Below are positions 52,134-62,486 of a stretch of 64,000 nt of DNA, in pieces. Numbering within the stretch: the stretch's first letter is position 1; each line of letters starts with the position of its first letter. The position numbers and the translations under genes are program-made. Source of the DNA: Eutreptiella sp. 'Long Island Sound 2002' (lineage: Eukaryota > Euglenozoa > Euglenophyceae > Eutreptiales > Eutreptiaceae); contig OZ038382.1 of the NCBI GenBank assembly GCA_964036045.1, forward strand, positions 80,265,918 through 80,329,917, given 5' to 3'. The notes under the pieces were generated by a model. That model had not been told where the DNA came from and made no database searches. It saw only the letters and a list, made by a program, of their open reading frames with translations.

Positions 52134-52694
52134 CTACTCCGCAGCAGGGAATTTGACATCCACCCCTGCAGCCATGAGGGACTTGGCAATCCCGGCCAGT
52201 CGCCTCTTCTTGCAGTCATTCCCCTCAGGGGAGGCGTTATCCCCCTGTGGGCGCTTCTTGGGTTCACCCTCGGCAGGAGAGGGAGAAGTAGCGGGCGCTG
52301 ATGAGCGCCTCTGGCAGTTTGGGGCTCCAGCCTTGCCATCCCCCTTGCGACCTCCTTTACCAACTTTGTCCCCATTCTGGGGAGTTCTGGTGGGTGTTTG
52401 GGTCCTCTGGCCTTCAGCCTCCTGCTGCTTGTGTTTGTCATTTTCTCTTTTCTTTATGTGACATTCGTCCTTGTGGTGACGATGTTTGTCACAGTAACCA
52501 CAGGTGATGGTCCACCTGAAGTGGTCCTGATGGGTTACAGTTTTCCCATCTTTGGTGTGCTGCTGTCGTTTCATCTGCAGCATACAACTACTGCGGTGGT
52601 CGCAGTCAGGGGCATGACAAGGTCCCCCCTTGTCATTGACAGGCTTACAGTAGAACAGAGGGGCTGTACCTGCTTCAGGTTTAAGCTCATTCAT
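52134..52694 (-). CDS. gag: RE-3 nucleocapsid part of Gag
   Basis: 186 codons. It begins at ATG 52694, which overlaps the TGA of the preceding gag frame (ATGA). Earlier Cys/His segment: GGPCHAPDCDHRSSCMLQM. CCHC knuckle: C-GY-C-DKHR-H-HKDE-C. Then Lys/Arg/Gln-rich linker and ...GVDVKFPAAE before TAG 52134-52136. Comparison with RE-2 and RE-4 suggests that gag and nucleocapsid were originally one frame (a GKG..G...L..M block is shared), so the ATGA overlap probably reflects an indel near 52735. Confidence 0.75.
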   Translation of the reverse strand: MNELKPEAGTAPLFYCKPVNDKGGPCHAPDCDHRSSCMLQMKRQQHTKDGKTVTHQDHFRWTITCGYCDKHRHHKDECHIKKRENDKHKQQEAEGQRTQTPTRTPQNGDKVGKGGRKGDGKAGAPNCQRRSSAPATSPSPAEGEPKKRPQGDNASPEGNDCKKRRLAGIAKSLMAAGVDVKFPAAE

Positions 52695-53767
52695 GGCACG
52701 CAGGTTACCCCTTCCTTTACCACCACCCTGCTTGGCGTTAATGGGATTTTGGGGCCCTTTCCCTTCGCACGTTCAGGGGTCGGGGTACCACCTCGACCCA
52801 GGTGTAACTTGAGGAATTTCTCCATGTGGGAGTCGTTCTCCCTCTCAAGGGCTAGCTTGATCAGTAGGTCCACCAGGTCGTCGTACGTGTGGGTCCGACT
52901 CTTCCTCTCAGAGGTAGTGCGGCAATCGTCCCACGTACGGGCAGGGATCTTACTCATGAGCCACAGGTGGGGCTCTGTGGCTCCATAGGAAGCCACGTTC
53001 ATTCGTGAAAACAGATACTCTAGGTTGCACACGTATTCAGAGACTCGCGCAGCGGAAGGAAACTCAGGGAGCATAGGTAGCTCCTCTATCTGTGTGCCCA
53101 CACTGAGGTCAGCCTCATAGACCGGGAAAGATTTCTCCAGTCTTTTGAGCACCTCGACCCATGTTGAACAGGTTTTCACAATCTGCTTCACCTGTTTTTG
53201 CAAAAATTTCTTTTTGCATGAGCGTTTCAACAGTGAATATTTAGCGGCCACATCCACATCGGATTGGCCAGTCAGCAAAAGAAACTCAGCAAATTTGGGC
53301 AGATTTTTTGGGTCGATCTCCGGCAATTCCAGCTGGATGTTCGCCCGGGAAAAAGGTCTGCCACTCTTCCCACCCCCTGGGGTTAGGCCTGAAGGGGGGT
53401 GAGGTACGCCGGCGAGGGGTGCCAGGGCTAACAGCCGTCTTTTCTCAGTTTCTGTCACAGGCACGTCCTGTAGTTCAGCGATAGGGACTGTCCTAGCGGG
53501 ACGATGAAAAGGGCTGGGGCAAGTGACCTTGGGTAGCAACCTGGACACCCTTGATCTTTTGAGATCTTCAGCCAGCGTGCTGAGTCCGGGTGAGGGTGAG
53601 GCCAGTGCTGCCTGGGGTAAGGGTTCAGCGATATTCAATTTAGCTTTGACAGCCTCAGAAAGGGCTGTCACATCAGGGTCTTCGGACCCAGACAGTAATT
53701 TGCCCAGTAGTTCGGCCGTACGATCCAGGGCCCCATAAGTTGGCTCTGCGAGAGGCGGATCTTTCAC
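52691..53767 (-). CDS. gag: RE-3 Gag (capsid region)
   Basis: 358 codons ending in TGA 52691-52693. The order of blocks matches RE-2 and RE-4: TAELLGKLLSGSEDPDVTAL, IQLELPEIDPKNLPKFAEFL, LLTGQSDVDVAAKY, VLKRLEKSFPVYEADLSVGT, QIEELPMLPEFPSAARVSEY, YGATEPHLWLMSKIPARTWD, and THTYDDLVDLLIKLALEREN. Helical and capsid-like, no zinc motif of its own. The N-terminus is uncertain: protein-like sequence continues upstream to about 54230 in other frames (54112-53801, MVTACSIFPEELLHLSPDLF), so the true start lies there. Confidence 0.75.
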   Translation of the reverse strand: MKDPPLAEPTYGALDRTAELLGKLLSGSEDPDVTALSEAVKAKLNIAEPLPQAALASPSPGLSTLAEDLKRSRVSRLLPKVTCPSPFHRPARTVPIAELQDVPVTETEKRRLLALAPLAGVPHPPSGLTPGGGKSGRPFSRANIQLELPEIDPKNLPKFAEFLLLTGQSDVDVAAKYSLLKRSCKKKFLQKQVKQIVKTCSTWVEVLKRLEKSFPVYEADLSVGTQIEELPMLPEFPSAARVSEYVCNLEYLFSRMNVASYGATEPHLWLMSKIPARTWDDCRTTSERKSRTHTYDDLVDLLIKLALERENDSHMEKFLKLHLGRGGTPTPERAKGKGPKIPLTPSRVVVKEGVTCVP

Positions 53768-53800
53768 CGGGCTCCTGCTAGTGATTGGCAGCTCTGAACG

Positions 53801-54230
53801 CTATGCTGGTCTTCTCGGTTGCCTGGGTAGAGACACTGTGTCGGCCAGGTCGGTAGGTGGGCCGGAGTGAGGGTAGGAACCCATGTCCGTGTACGGTGGG
53901 GATCCCAAGGCGTCTAGTGGTTCCTCACCATCTTCACCTGTGACGGACTTGTAGTACTCCTCGTGGAGAATATATTCGTTGATTCTCCTTCTAAATTTGC
54001 CTCGTTCCTCAGGTCCCCCAGCTGGAGTAGCCGTTGAAGAAGAAGCGAGGGCAAACAGATCGGGAGATAGATGCAGCAACTCTTCGGGGAAGATGCTGCA
54101 GGCTGTCACCACGGGCCGCTAAGGCCTCTGTGGTTAATCTGGGCGCTTCTTGATCCGCCCTTCTGTGAACTGGATCTTCTTGAGACCCAGATGCAGTTCT
54201 GGGCTTGGACTCACTCATTGAGATGGGCCC
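53801..54230 (-). pseudogene. gag: RE-3 Gag N-terminal region (frameshifted)
   Basis: Frames 53801-54112 and 54009-54305 cover the leader and Gag N-terminus. One carries RRRINEYILHEEYYKSVTGE, the other MSESKPRTASGSQEDP. RE-2 and RE-4 start their Gag with a different N-terminal sequence, so this end is variable in the family. Confidence 0.4.
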
Positions 54231-54366
54231 AATGTTGCCAAGTTGTATTTGTACACTCAGAATTGACCAGGTCCTGGCAGACATCTGTACTGATTGTGTG
54301 GACATTTTGTTTCTGGTTTTGGCTTGCGTACTTCTCAGAGTCGGGTCGAAAGGTTCTCAAGGGTTG

Positions 54367-54378
54367 CCTCTGCCACCA
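54367..54378 (-). other. RE-3 primer-binding site
   Basis: Minus strand TGGTGGCAGAGG directly after the LTR's ...GTTC end; one base off the TGGTAGCAGAGG of RE-1 and RE-4. Confidence 0.75.
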
Positions 54379-55086
54379 GAACGATGTCCTTGATTGGTGC
54401 CCTAATGATTTTGATGAAATCCTGCAGGTTTTGAAGTTGAAAACCCAAACCAAAACAGTGAGGAGAGCAAGAACAGGATATGGATCGAATCAATGAATAG
54501 TTTTGAAATCCAGTGTATCACAGAAGGGCTGCAGATAGACAAAGCAGGCTTAAGTACAAAGATTCAATCACAAATGGATAAAACAAATGATTTTAAGTGA
54601 AAACTGGCCTGACTCTAGCCTTCAAATTAGCATCAAGCACTTCATGTGCACTCTTTTGGATGAAATGGAGCTGGTTAGGAATATGGGGCAAAGGAGTTAG
54701 GCCAGACACAGAATATGACTTGGCCAAGCAACGAAATCAGAAACAGTTAAAACGTAGAACCACAATGAGTGGTAGAAACAGTTGAGTATAAGGGTCTTGG
54801 GGTGGGGGACCACTAGGCTCAACCTCCAAGGCCTTAGGCATGAAATGCCTACTTCTTTTCGGTATAACCTCCAAGAAGGAAGATACCTCCGCTCACTTGA
54901 GTGGTAGGGGTGAACTTCATGGGGGGCTAGGGTTATAACCCTAGTTACTTTGACAAAGTGTATTTTAGGCTTCAAAAGAGAGATGAAAACACTTAAGTAA
55001 GTCCTAGAATCAACAAAAGGGTTTTAAGGGGGGCTTGGCTTGGATCACGCCCTCCAAGAAAGACATGGCAGTGACTTTTTCTTACT
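54379..55086 (-). repeat. RE-3 5' LTR
   Basis: 708 bp, the same length as the 3' LTR. Starts AGTAAGAAAAAGTCACTGCC at 55086 and ends ...GACATCGTTC next to the PBS. Contains the family blocks CTACCACTCAAG and GTGGTCCCCCACC on the minus strand. Confidence 0.85.
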
Positions 55087-56154
55087 GATTCTGGGGCCCA
55101 GGGGCCTGGGGCCGGGACAGAGGCCCTGTCCTGCAGGCACCCCCACCTGGGTTGGTTTTCAGTAGGCGTGACACGACTTGAAAAAGGCTACGCCTCCTGA
55201 CTTGGTCGAGCTTGCGCTTTTTCGGGGGGCCGGGGGTTCGTAGTAGGTTGTTGTCGTCGGTTGGTCTGTTGTATAATGGTAGAGGTGTGGTGTGTTGTTG
55301 TGTTCTCGGGTTTGGCTGTTGGCGGGCGTGGCGCACCGTGGTGTCACCAGTCCTGAGGACGCCGTTCCCATTTTGACCCTTGCATGTCCGGCCTGTTCGG
55401 TATTGGCAAGTTTGCACGTGGTCTGTTTCTGGTCAATGTGTTTGTATTTTTGCAGTGTGGTCAATGCCGGGCGGTGCCAGCCGCCACATGGTTGGCTGGC
55501 TTGCTGTTGGCCCTGTCGTGCCGCTGCCGGCATCAGCGTGGTCGTTTGGGTGGGTCGTGGTTCCCGTTAGTCAGGATGTGTGTGGCTCTTGAGCGGTCGG
55601 GTCATTGTGGCGTTGCGGTTGGCGGATGATTGTGTGGTGGTTGCCCGGCGGTCCGCGTGCTTGTCGATGGGCCTGCCACGTCGCAGCTGGTGGTTGCCCA
55701 TGCAGCCGCGGTGGCTGGTCCCGGATGTGGTGGTGGCTGTTCCGTCGCACGTGGCGGTCCGTGCACGTAACCGGGGTGCCGCTTGCTGTGGTTGGCCCCG
55801 CCAAGGAAGTACCCACTATTCTGCCCTTGCCCTCATGCCCTCTCCGCGTGCATAACTCCCTATCTCGCTGCACCTGATTTCTGCTGGCATCGTTGGTCCC
55901 TTGTCCTCACGTAGTTGCAGCGTATGTACAACACTGTTGGTGGCAACGCCTCCCCGGTCGGTGCCTCCCGTGCTCCCTTTGGGAGTCCCGGGGCAGCTGG
56001 CGTGTGCCGTGTCGTGTGTCCCCCGGCGTGTTCCTCCCGATCTCTGGAGTCCCTGCTTTGTTCCTCCCTCAGGTCGTTTAGTGCCCCCCTGGTGTCCGTG
56101 CAAGTGTGCCGTGCAGTTCTGGCTGAGGCCCGTTGGCTTCTTTGGGCCTTAGGG
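55087..56154. other. GC/GT-rich unassigned sequence
   Basis: Plus strand strongly G+T-rich, with frames up to about 124 codons on both strands that look compositional (Cys/Trp/Val-rich one way, Thr/His/Pro-rich the other). No domain or repeat edge recognised. Confidence 0.35.
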
Positions 56155-56172
56155 CCTTAGGTTACGTTGGGC
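56155..56172. repeat. Target-site duplication, left copy
   Basis: CCTTAGGTTACGTTGGGC, repeated exactly at 56789-56806, bracketing the element between. Confidence 0.85.
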
Positions 56173-56788
56173 ACGCGGGCACGCGGGGACTACCAGAAGG
56201 GCAACCGGACCGAGCGCGCGGAACGCACAGACCGCGTGGAATGACGTACCAGCGAGCGAGGGTAAGGGACACCCGGACGGGACTGCCCGCCACACGCAGC
56301 GTGGAACACGCGGGGCGGGAAGGGGGAAACGAGAGAGACACAACACCAGGTACCGAGCGCCGCACACACACAGACGGGGCACTGCACCCTCCAAGGCAGT
56401 AGTGGCGCACTGCGCCACGCCCCAACCCCTAGGCTAGGCAGCCTCCGCGCCAGCCCAAGGGGGTCTCACTGGCGACAAGCCAGTAGCACGGGCCCGGCGG
56501 CGCCGGCGCTCCGGGCGACCACGCATTAGGGGGGCGACGCAGTGGGTAAGCGCCCGCAGCCACGGCTGCGAATTGATGCACTGACCGGGGAGTGGCGAAA
56601 CGGGGAAGCCGGGGAAGGACGGGGCTCCGAGCCCTGTGAACCCGGGGGACTTTGCCACCAGGCAGGAGGTGCGCCTTGGAGGGCCCCCCACTAGGACCCG
56701 GTGGGGAGGATATCACCTGGCCCGACCAGGTGGCCCCCCGGGGCCGAAAGGCGTCTAGTACCCGCAAAATCAAACCTCAAACCTCAAA
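56173..56788 (+). mobile_element. SINE-like retroposon with (TCAAACC)n tail and 18-bp TSD
   Basis: A 616-bp GC-rich insert bracketed by exact 18-bp repeats. It ends CAAAATCAAACCTCAAACCTCAAA, a short heptamer repeat in place of poly-A. Near 56533-56560 the sequence GACGCAGTGGGTAAGCGCC resembles a tRNA A box, but no good B box follows. No protein is recognised, so it is non-autonomous. A LINE using a microsatellite-like 3' tail (as RTE- or CR1-type elements do) would be the partner; that is inference. Confidence 0.75.
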
Positions 56789-56806
56789 CCTTAGGTTACG
56801 TTGGGC
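56789..56806. repeat. Target-site duplication, right copy
   Basis: Exact copy of 56155-56172 directly after the heptamer tail. Confidence 0.85.
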
Positions 56807-56994
56807 TGGAATTGTTCTGATCCGCGACCCTGTGGCACCTGCAGCCCCCATATTCCTGGCCTACCTGGCCCTCTTTAGTCTGTCCCAGTGGATAACGTTC
56901 TTGAAGGTTACTTTTGCGGACGGCCGTCCGATGTGGGTTTCCTTAGGGTCGCCGGCGGGGCCGGCGGGCATACGGGTGCGCGGTTCGTCGGGCC

Positions 56995-57627
56995 TTGAAG
57001 TACACTTTCTCAAAGTAACTAGGGTTATAAGCCTAGCCCCACCATGAACTTCACCCCTACCACTCAAATGAGCAGAGGTATCTTCCTTCATGGAGGTATT
57101 ACCAACATAAAGTAGGCACTTCATGCCTTGGGCCTTGCAGATTAAGCCTAGTGGTCTCCCACCTCAGGACCCCTATACTCAATTGTTTCTATCACCCATT
57201 GTGGTTCTACGTTTCAACTGATTCTGAATTCAGTTGCTTGTCCATGCTGGCAAAGCCATATCCTGTGTCTGGCCCAGCTTCTATGCCCCAGATTCCTGAC
57301 CAACTCCACCGCATCCAAAAGAGTGCACATGAAGTGCTTAGGACTATCCTGGGGACCTGAACCATGCCAGTCTTCACATAAAATCATGTATTTTGTTTGA
57401 AAACCATTGAAGCATTGTATTTAGACCTACATTTCTCTATCTGCAGCCCCTCTTTGTTACACATGTTTTGATTGTGCAAGGAATTATCCAGATTTCACTG
57501 ATCTGGTGCCTGGGCTTGCTCTGCTTTATCTTTGCGTGGACCTCATTTTGACTTGTCGAAAATCAGCAACGTTTTCCAAAACAATACAAGGAACAAGCAC
57601 CCGTGTGGGCAAACCTCAAACCTTTTG
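56995..57627 (+). repeat. RE-4 5' LTR, 5'-truncated
   Basis: Aligns with the RE-2 LTR from TTGAAGTACAC through CCTACCACTCAA, GTGGTCTCCCACCTCAG and CATATCCTGTGTCTGGCC to the PBS. The first roughly 110 bp of the LTR are missing, so it has probably lost transcription control sequences. Confidence 0.75.
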
Positions 57628-57639
57628 TGGTAGCAGAGG
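57628..57639 (+). other. RE-4 primer-binding site
   Basis: TGGTAGCAGAGG, identical to that of RE-1 although the families differ; initiator tRNA-Met type. Confidence 0.8.
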
Positions 57640-57706
57640 AAGTCCTTAAAAGACTAAAGCAAGACACGAAGAACACCAAGAAACACTTTTATCCTGAACT
57701 TTGAAG

Positions 57707-59333
57707 ATGTCTGTCACTCTCAGTGTCGAAACCGTGCCGATCAGAAGCACCAGGTCAAAGACTGGTGATATGAGAGCTGGACCCTCATCTACAAGTGGTG
57801 TACCCTGTGGTACTGGTCCTCTAGGAGAACATGTAGAATCAAGAGCAGCGGAAGAGAATACAGAAAAAAGTACCGAAGGACTCCGTCCGAGTTCTGAAGT
57901 GCCCGGCTTAACGCGGGCGAACCTCAGCCTGTGGGAGCCGCCTTAGCTTCCATCGTGTCCTCATTGCCCCCATCCGGAACCACGCCTACTCCAGGGGTCG
58001 AAGTGGTCAATGCCAAGGTCAAGGCCTGGAGAAGAGCAGCAATGAAAGGAAAAGGGAAAGATGCAGCTTTGGGAACGATGTTCGGAGCTACTTGGGGCGA
58101 GGAGACATTCAAGTTACATTACGGCGAAATGGACTGGCCGGCGTTGGCCCAATCATCAGAGTGGGAACCCGACTGGGTGTATAAAGAACTACCCCTTCGG
58201 AGGAACCGGAGGAACATGAGTCCCTGAAGCAGGACCCCAGTCTGAGGGCGGCAGCACCCGAACCCACGTGCCCAGATCGAGGTTTGCCTCCACGCATGGC
58301 AGCCCCTAAGCTGGGTCTTGATGAGACCATTGATCTACTTTCCCGCGTATTGGGTGCAAGTGATGAAGACGGTGATCTGAGTGCATTGTCAGAAGCACTC
58401 AAGACTAGACTGGGGCTCTCTGATTTGAAGAAACCTCCCCCTACCATATCCCCTTGTGTGGAACTGTTAACCAGGGGCGTGAAGAGCTGCAGCGGCATCC
58501 GCTGCTCCCCAACGGACACTTGTCCTGGCCCTTTCCACCCTGGTGTGAGGACTGTGCCTGTCTGCAGTGTAGGTGACACCGCAGAGGCTGAGGTGAAAGG
58601 CTATGGCCTGGCTGCACTGGTGCCACTGGCCACCGTGTACCCATCACGCCCCTCAGGTGGATGAGTTGACTCAGGTGTACCAGGTAGGGGAACGAAGGCC
58701 ATCGCTACGGCGAACCTTCAGAATGGACTCCCCGAGTTCGATCCCCAAAACGTGCCACAGTGGGCTGAGGAGTTTTCCGAGTTCTTGCCCTTCACGGGTC
58801 AGCAACATGCTGATGTCCTGACCAAATGCACGATTACCAAAAGGCGCGCAAAAAGAATTTTCTTCAGCGGCAAGTCAATCAGGAAGAGCTCCAACTGGGG
58901 CGACTTCCTGAAAAGACTGGAGCAGATGTGCCCAGTGTATGAGACGGACCTGAGGGTCCGAACGGAGATAGAAGAGTTGCCTCCACTCCCCGAATTTTCC
59001 ACAGCTGCAAGTATCTCAGAGTTTGTGGCGCAGCTGGAAGAGCTCATGGGGCGTATGAACCCCACGTCCTATGGGCCTACAGAGCCTCATCTGTGGCTCG
59101 TCGGGAAGATTCCTGCTATGACCCGGGAGAACTGCAGAGAGACGTCCGAGAGGAAATCTCGGACGCACTCTTACGATGACCTAGTTGATCTTTTGATTGA
59201 ATTGGCCGTGGAGAGAAAGAATAACTCCCACATGGACAAGTATCTGCTCAAACATCTGCGAAGGGAGACCCCTACTGAGAAGGGTCCTGCAGGGGGTTCC
59301 CCTCAACCCCAACCTGAACCCGGGAAAGGCTGA
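57707..59333 (+). pseudogene. gag: RE-4 Gag (broken)
   Basis: ATG 57707 (MSVTLSVETVPIRSTRSKTG) opens frames 57707-57946, 57931-58227, 58284-58664 and 58752-59333, linked by frameshifts. Blocks match RE-2 and RE-3: LDETIDLLSRVLGASDEDGD, VPQWAEEFSEFLPFTGQQHA, LKRLEQMCPVYETDLRVRTE, MNPTSYGPTEPHLWLVGKIP and HSYDDLVDLLIELAVERKN. It ends at TGA after GKG, with nucleocapsid following in the same frame after TGA and TAG. At PQWAEE a CAG stands where RE-2 has TAG. Confidence 0.75.
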
Positions 59334-59342
59334 CGTGGGTAG

Positions 59343-59939
59343 TTGAAACACATGAAGGAGACCCCCCCCCCTCCAAGGGTAAAGGGGCCCTCAATGTTCT
59401 ACTGTTGTCCTATGGACGACAAGGGTGGACCCTGCCACGCGCCCGACTGTGATGCGTGTAGTGCTTGCCTGCTCCAACTGCAGCGCAAGCAAAAAACCCA
59501 AGATCGTCAGGAGGTGAAGCACGGGGACCATTTCCGCTGCAGGATAACGTACGGATATTGTGGCAAGCGTTGGCATTATGAGGATGGATGCCACATAAAA
59601 CGCCGCGAATCAGAAAACCTTAAGAAACCGGAAGAGGAGCGGCGTAAGAACGCCGGAAAGGGTAAACCCGAGGGGGGAGGCCCTAACCCTGGGGGTTTTA
59701 AGGGTAAGGGGAACCCTGGTGGAGGACAAAGGGCCTCAGCCCCCCCCACTGGCGGAAGAGGAGCACCCGACCCCTCACCTCAGGGTGAGTAGCCGGGTGA
59801 AAAACGGACAGTCCTCTCCACCCCCAGTGCTGGTGGCGCAGAAAAGGGCAGCGAGAACGCCGAGAAGCGCCGCCTCAACTGGCACTGTAAGTGCCTGCAG
59901 GCTGCTGGAGTTGAAGTTAAGTTCCCTGAAGAGGGATAG
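59343..59939 (+). pseudogene. gag: RE-4 nucleocapsid region
   Basis: Carries GGPCHAPDCDACSACLLQLQ and the knuckle Y-GY-C-GKRW-H-YEDG-C, whose first zinc Cys is now Tyr (Cys in RE-2 and RE-3). Basic, Gly/Pro-rich tail. After a frame change, ...GVEVKFPEEG is followed by TAG 59937-59939. Confidence 0.7.
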
Positions 59940-60420
59940 GGGGCGGCTCCGACGAAGAGGATTTGGTTTTCTGGATCATCATGAAAATTGGTGATCAGGT
60001 TTACAAGGCGGTCTAGGACACGGGCGTCACGCTTTCCATCGTGGCCCGCAGACTGCTAAAGCAAGCCAACATCCGGCAGACCAAAACCGTGGCCACAAGG
60101 GTTCGGGATGGCCGGACCATCCATTCCCTTGGGGGGGGGTCGATGTGACCGTATGTCTAGGTGCTGAAGAATTGACTCAGCACTGCAACGTGCTTGACAC
60201 TAACGCTTTTCACATTGTCATTGGCACAGATTTCCTGCGTTGTAACCCCCAGGTGAAACTGTTGTCTTTGCAACGTCCCCATGCCCTTCACTGCAACTTT
60301 GGCAGTGGCCTTTTCTCTGTTCCTCTGCAGCTGTCAGGACGCAAAGAATCCGGTCTACGCTACGTGAACTGGTCTTATCGAACTGAAAACTATCAGTTGG
60401 TGCGGCCCGTCTTGGAAAAC
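59940..60420 (+). pseudogene. pol: RE-4 protease region
   Basis: One base missing in the G run after TAG puts the protease out of frame with nucleocapsid. The protease frame reads SDEEDLVFWIIMKIGDQVYK, then TAG directly before DTGVTLSIVARRLL (RE-3 has Leu there). The second half (AFHIVIGTDFLRCNPQVKL) lies in the open frame that starts at 60145. Confidence 0.7.
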
Positions 60421-61200
60421 GGACTGGCCGCCCTGCAGGTAGACCTGAGTCAATTGCAGGTGGAATTGCTCGCGAGTAAGGAGCAGCATATGATGCAGCT
60501 CTATCGTTCGCGATATCTCATTTACGCCTATCGCTTCTATTGGACATCGATGGGGTGGTGGTATGCTAACCCCCCATTCTCTAAACTCGCTAAGGTGTTA
60601 ACCAAAATCGCCCTTGAAGGAATGAGAGTGATCCTGTGTACCCCCGACTGGGGTATTACAAGGAAAGGCGCCTGCTGGAGGCGCCTGTTGGACCGTATGA
60701 CAGTGGGAAGAACTGAACTCCCCAACGGCTCAATCTACGTCCCTGAGGACTGTCAGGAGACCATGTCCGCCCCTGAATGGGGCAGTTTCTTGTCCATCGT
60801 AGATGGCTCTCTAAACCCCGTACCAGTGAGTGACCTTGACCAGATGGTACTCAAGGAGTTGATGGCGGAAAATAGAGGCATTACCCTCCTGGATCTTAAG
60901 AAAAGATCCGAGTACTCTTCGGCCACTACTACGAGTGGTGAGTACTCCGATGAGCAGGAGACCCCAGCAGTCTCCAGTTCCTTGGCTGATGCTGACGACC
61001 GCCTGAGCGAGGTCGCCAGTGCAATACCACTGATGGACCTGGTGGTGCTTACACTGAAGCACAGCGCTTTTCTAGCGCAGCTGCTTTTGGATGCGATGGA
61101 TCTCGGGGAGTCCACTCATGACGGGTCACATGACCACGCTGTTTCCTCCATGCAGACCGCAGATGGCCCTACAGGTCAGGTACCTGGCGCTAACCCCTGA
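60421..61200 (+). CDS. pol: RE-4 Dam-like domain and linker
   Basis: Part of a 351-codon open frame (60145-61200). ENGLAALQVDLSQLQVELLA, then YANPPFSKLAKVLTKIALEG with NPPF at 60568-60579, MRVILCTPDWG, CWRRLLDRMTVGRTELPNGS and IYVPED. An acidic linker follows with LTLKHSAFLAQLLLDAMDL. It aligns closely with RE-3 50658-51680, supporting a conserved domain in the family. Function inferred as for RE-3. Confidence 0.6.
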   Translation, partial: GLAALQVDLSQLQVELLASKEQHMMQLYRSRYLIYAYRFYWTSMGWWYANPPFSKLAKVLTKIALEGMRVILCTPDWGITRKGACWRRLLDRMTVGRTELPNGSIYVPEDCQETMSAPEWGSFLSIVDGSLNPVPVSDLDQMVLKELMAENRGITLLDLKKRSEYSSATTTSGEYSDEQETPAVSSSLADADDRLSEVASAIPLMDLVVLTLKHSAFLAQLLLDAMDLGESTHDGSHDHAVSSMQTADGPTGQVPGANP

Positions 61201-62486
61201 CCCAACAACATGCCCGTTTCTTGGTACGACGTACAGGATCTCCAGAAGGTTCTATGGGCTAAAGCTGAGGGTACAGAACGACGAACCCGCATGGACCTCC
61301 TGAAGAGGACCTGGAAAATGTCTATATGGTCCGAGTATGTTGCTGAAGAAATGACTCTTCCCGATCGTGAGGTACCTCTAGTATACTCCCTTCACTATGC
61401 CCAGCAGGGTCGCCGAGACTGGGGATGATGAACTACCCCTGAAACCATGGGGCGTATGAAAAAACAGGAAAAGGGGAAGAGCAACCTCCATGCTGAGGAG
61501 TATGTTTGCTGAGAAACTGGTAGCATTAACCCTAACCCCCCGTCTCTGTAAGCTCATCCAGACTTACCAGGAGGTTTTTGGAGTGTTGCACCCACCCTGT
61601 CTTGCAAAAAACTGGTCCAGACGGGCCTCAAACTCAAAGCCGAGTTTGAAGGGTCTGTGGTTAGACGGCGTCCATACCCCGCTCCACAAGACGAAGTCGA
61701 GGAGATCCAAACGGCAGAACGAGGAATGTATAGATGCTGGCCTCGTCGAGGAGTATAAACACGGGGACTATGCCGGCCATTGTAGGACTTGTTTTTTTGG
61801 TGGCTAAACCTGGCTCCACTGCCATGCGCTTGGTCGTTTACTACGTAGAGGTCAACACAAAGACCCAGAACCACTCAGGGAGCATTTGCAGCATGGAGAA
61901 CAACCTAGAGAGAATTGCTAAATGCCAATTCAAAACTAGGATGGAGAAGCGCAGTGCCTTCTGGCAGGTAGACCTAACCCGAGCAGCCCAGGAACTGCTC
62001 GCCTTTGTAACCCCTAAGGGCCCTGTCTGCCGCTAAAAGGTCATGCCCTTCGGTGTCGCGAATGCCCCCGCACTCTTTCAGGGGCTGATGAATAAATTCC
62101 TATATATCCTGAGACGCAGACCCCTTGTGCAGGAACTGGTTTCCCGCTGGGTTGAGATGGAGGCACACATCGATGACGTGAGCCTGGGTACTAATACCCA
62201 GGACGATCACATCCTCCTCCTACAAGAGATTTTCACCGTCTGTCAGGAGAACCATCTCCTTATCAAAGAAGAGAAATGTGAGTTCATGCGTGAGGCGATG
62301 GACTACCTAGGCTTTGACGTTGGTTATGGCCGGTGGAAACCAGCCGCATCTAAGATGCAGCATGGCAGGACAGGCAGATACGTAACGACCCTAAGAAGGG
62401 TCTCCACGACCTCCGGATTTTTATTGCGGCCTGCAATTTTTATTGGCGCCATATACACAATTTTGCGTAATCATCAGCTCCCCTGA
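61201..62486 (+). pseudogene. pol: RE-4 reverse transcriptase (broken)
   Basis: Frames 61210-61428, 61490-61807, 61734-62036 and 62043-62486. RT landmarks: FLVAKPGSTAMRLVVYYVEV (Tyr where RE-3 has Asp-Tyr), KRSAFWQVDLTRAAQELLAF, MPFGVANAPALFQGLMNK, and HIDD at 62166-62177. A frameshift after FDVGYGRWKPAASKMQ (about 62362) scrambles the connection region. Inactive. Confidence 0.8.

Larger units (their letters stand above)
43746..55086 (-). mobile_element. RE-3: family-B Ty3/gypsy retrotransposon with both LTRs
   Basis: Two 708-bp LTRs (43746-44453, 54379-55086) in direct orientation bracket, on the minus strand, PBS, gag, nucleocapsid, UAG junction, protease, Dam-like domain, RT, RNase H, integrase and chromodomain, then a long (2.9 kb) non-coding 3' region. 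From 51680 to 47391 pol lies in one frame, broken by five stops: one TAA, one TAG and three TGA. There is one frameshift at about 51765. The LTRs are a few percent diverged by eye. No target duplication seen (ACTCG left, GATTC right). Confidence 0.9.

Noticed and set aside
55159-56160. Cys/Trp-rich and Thr/His-rich ORFs
   Set aside because: They mirror one another on opposite strands of G+T-rich DNA and show no family signature.
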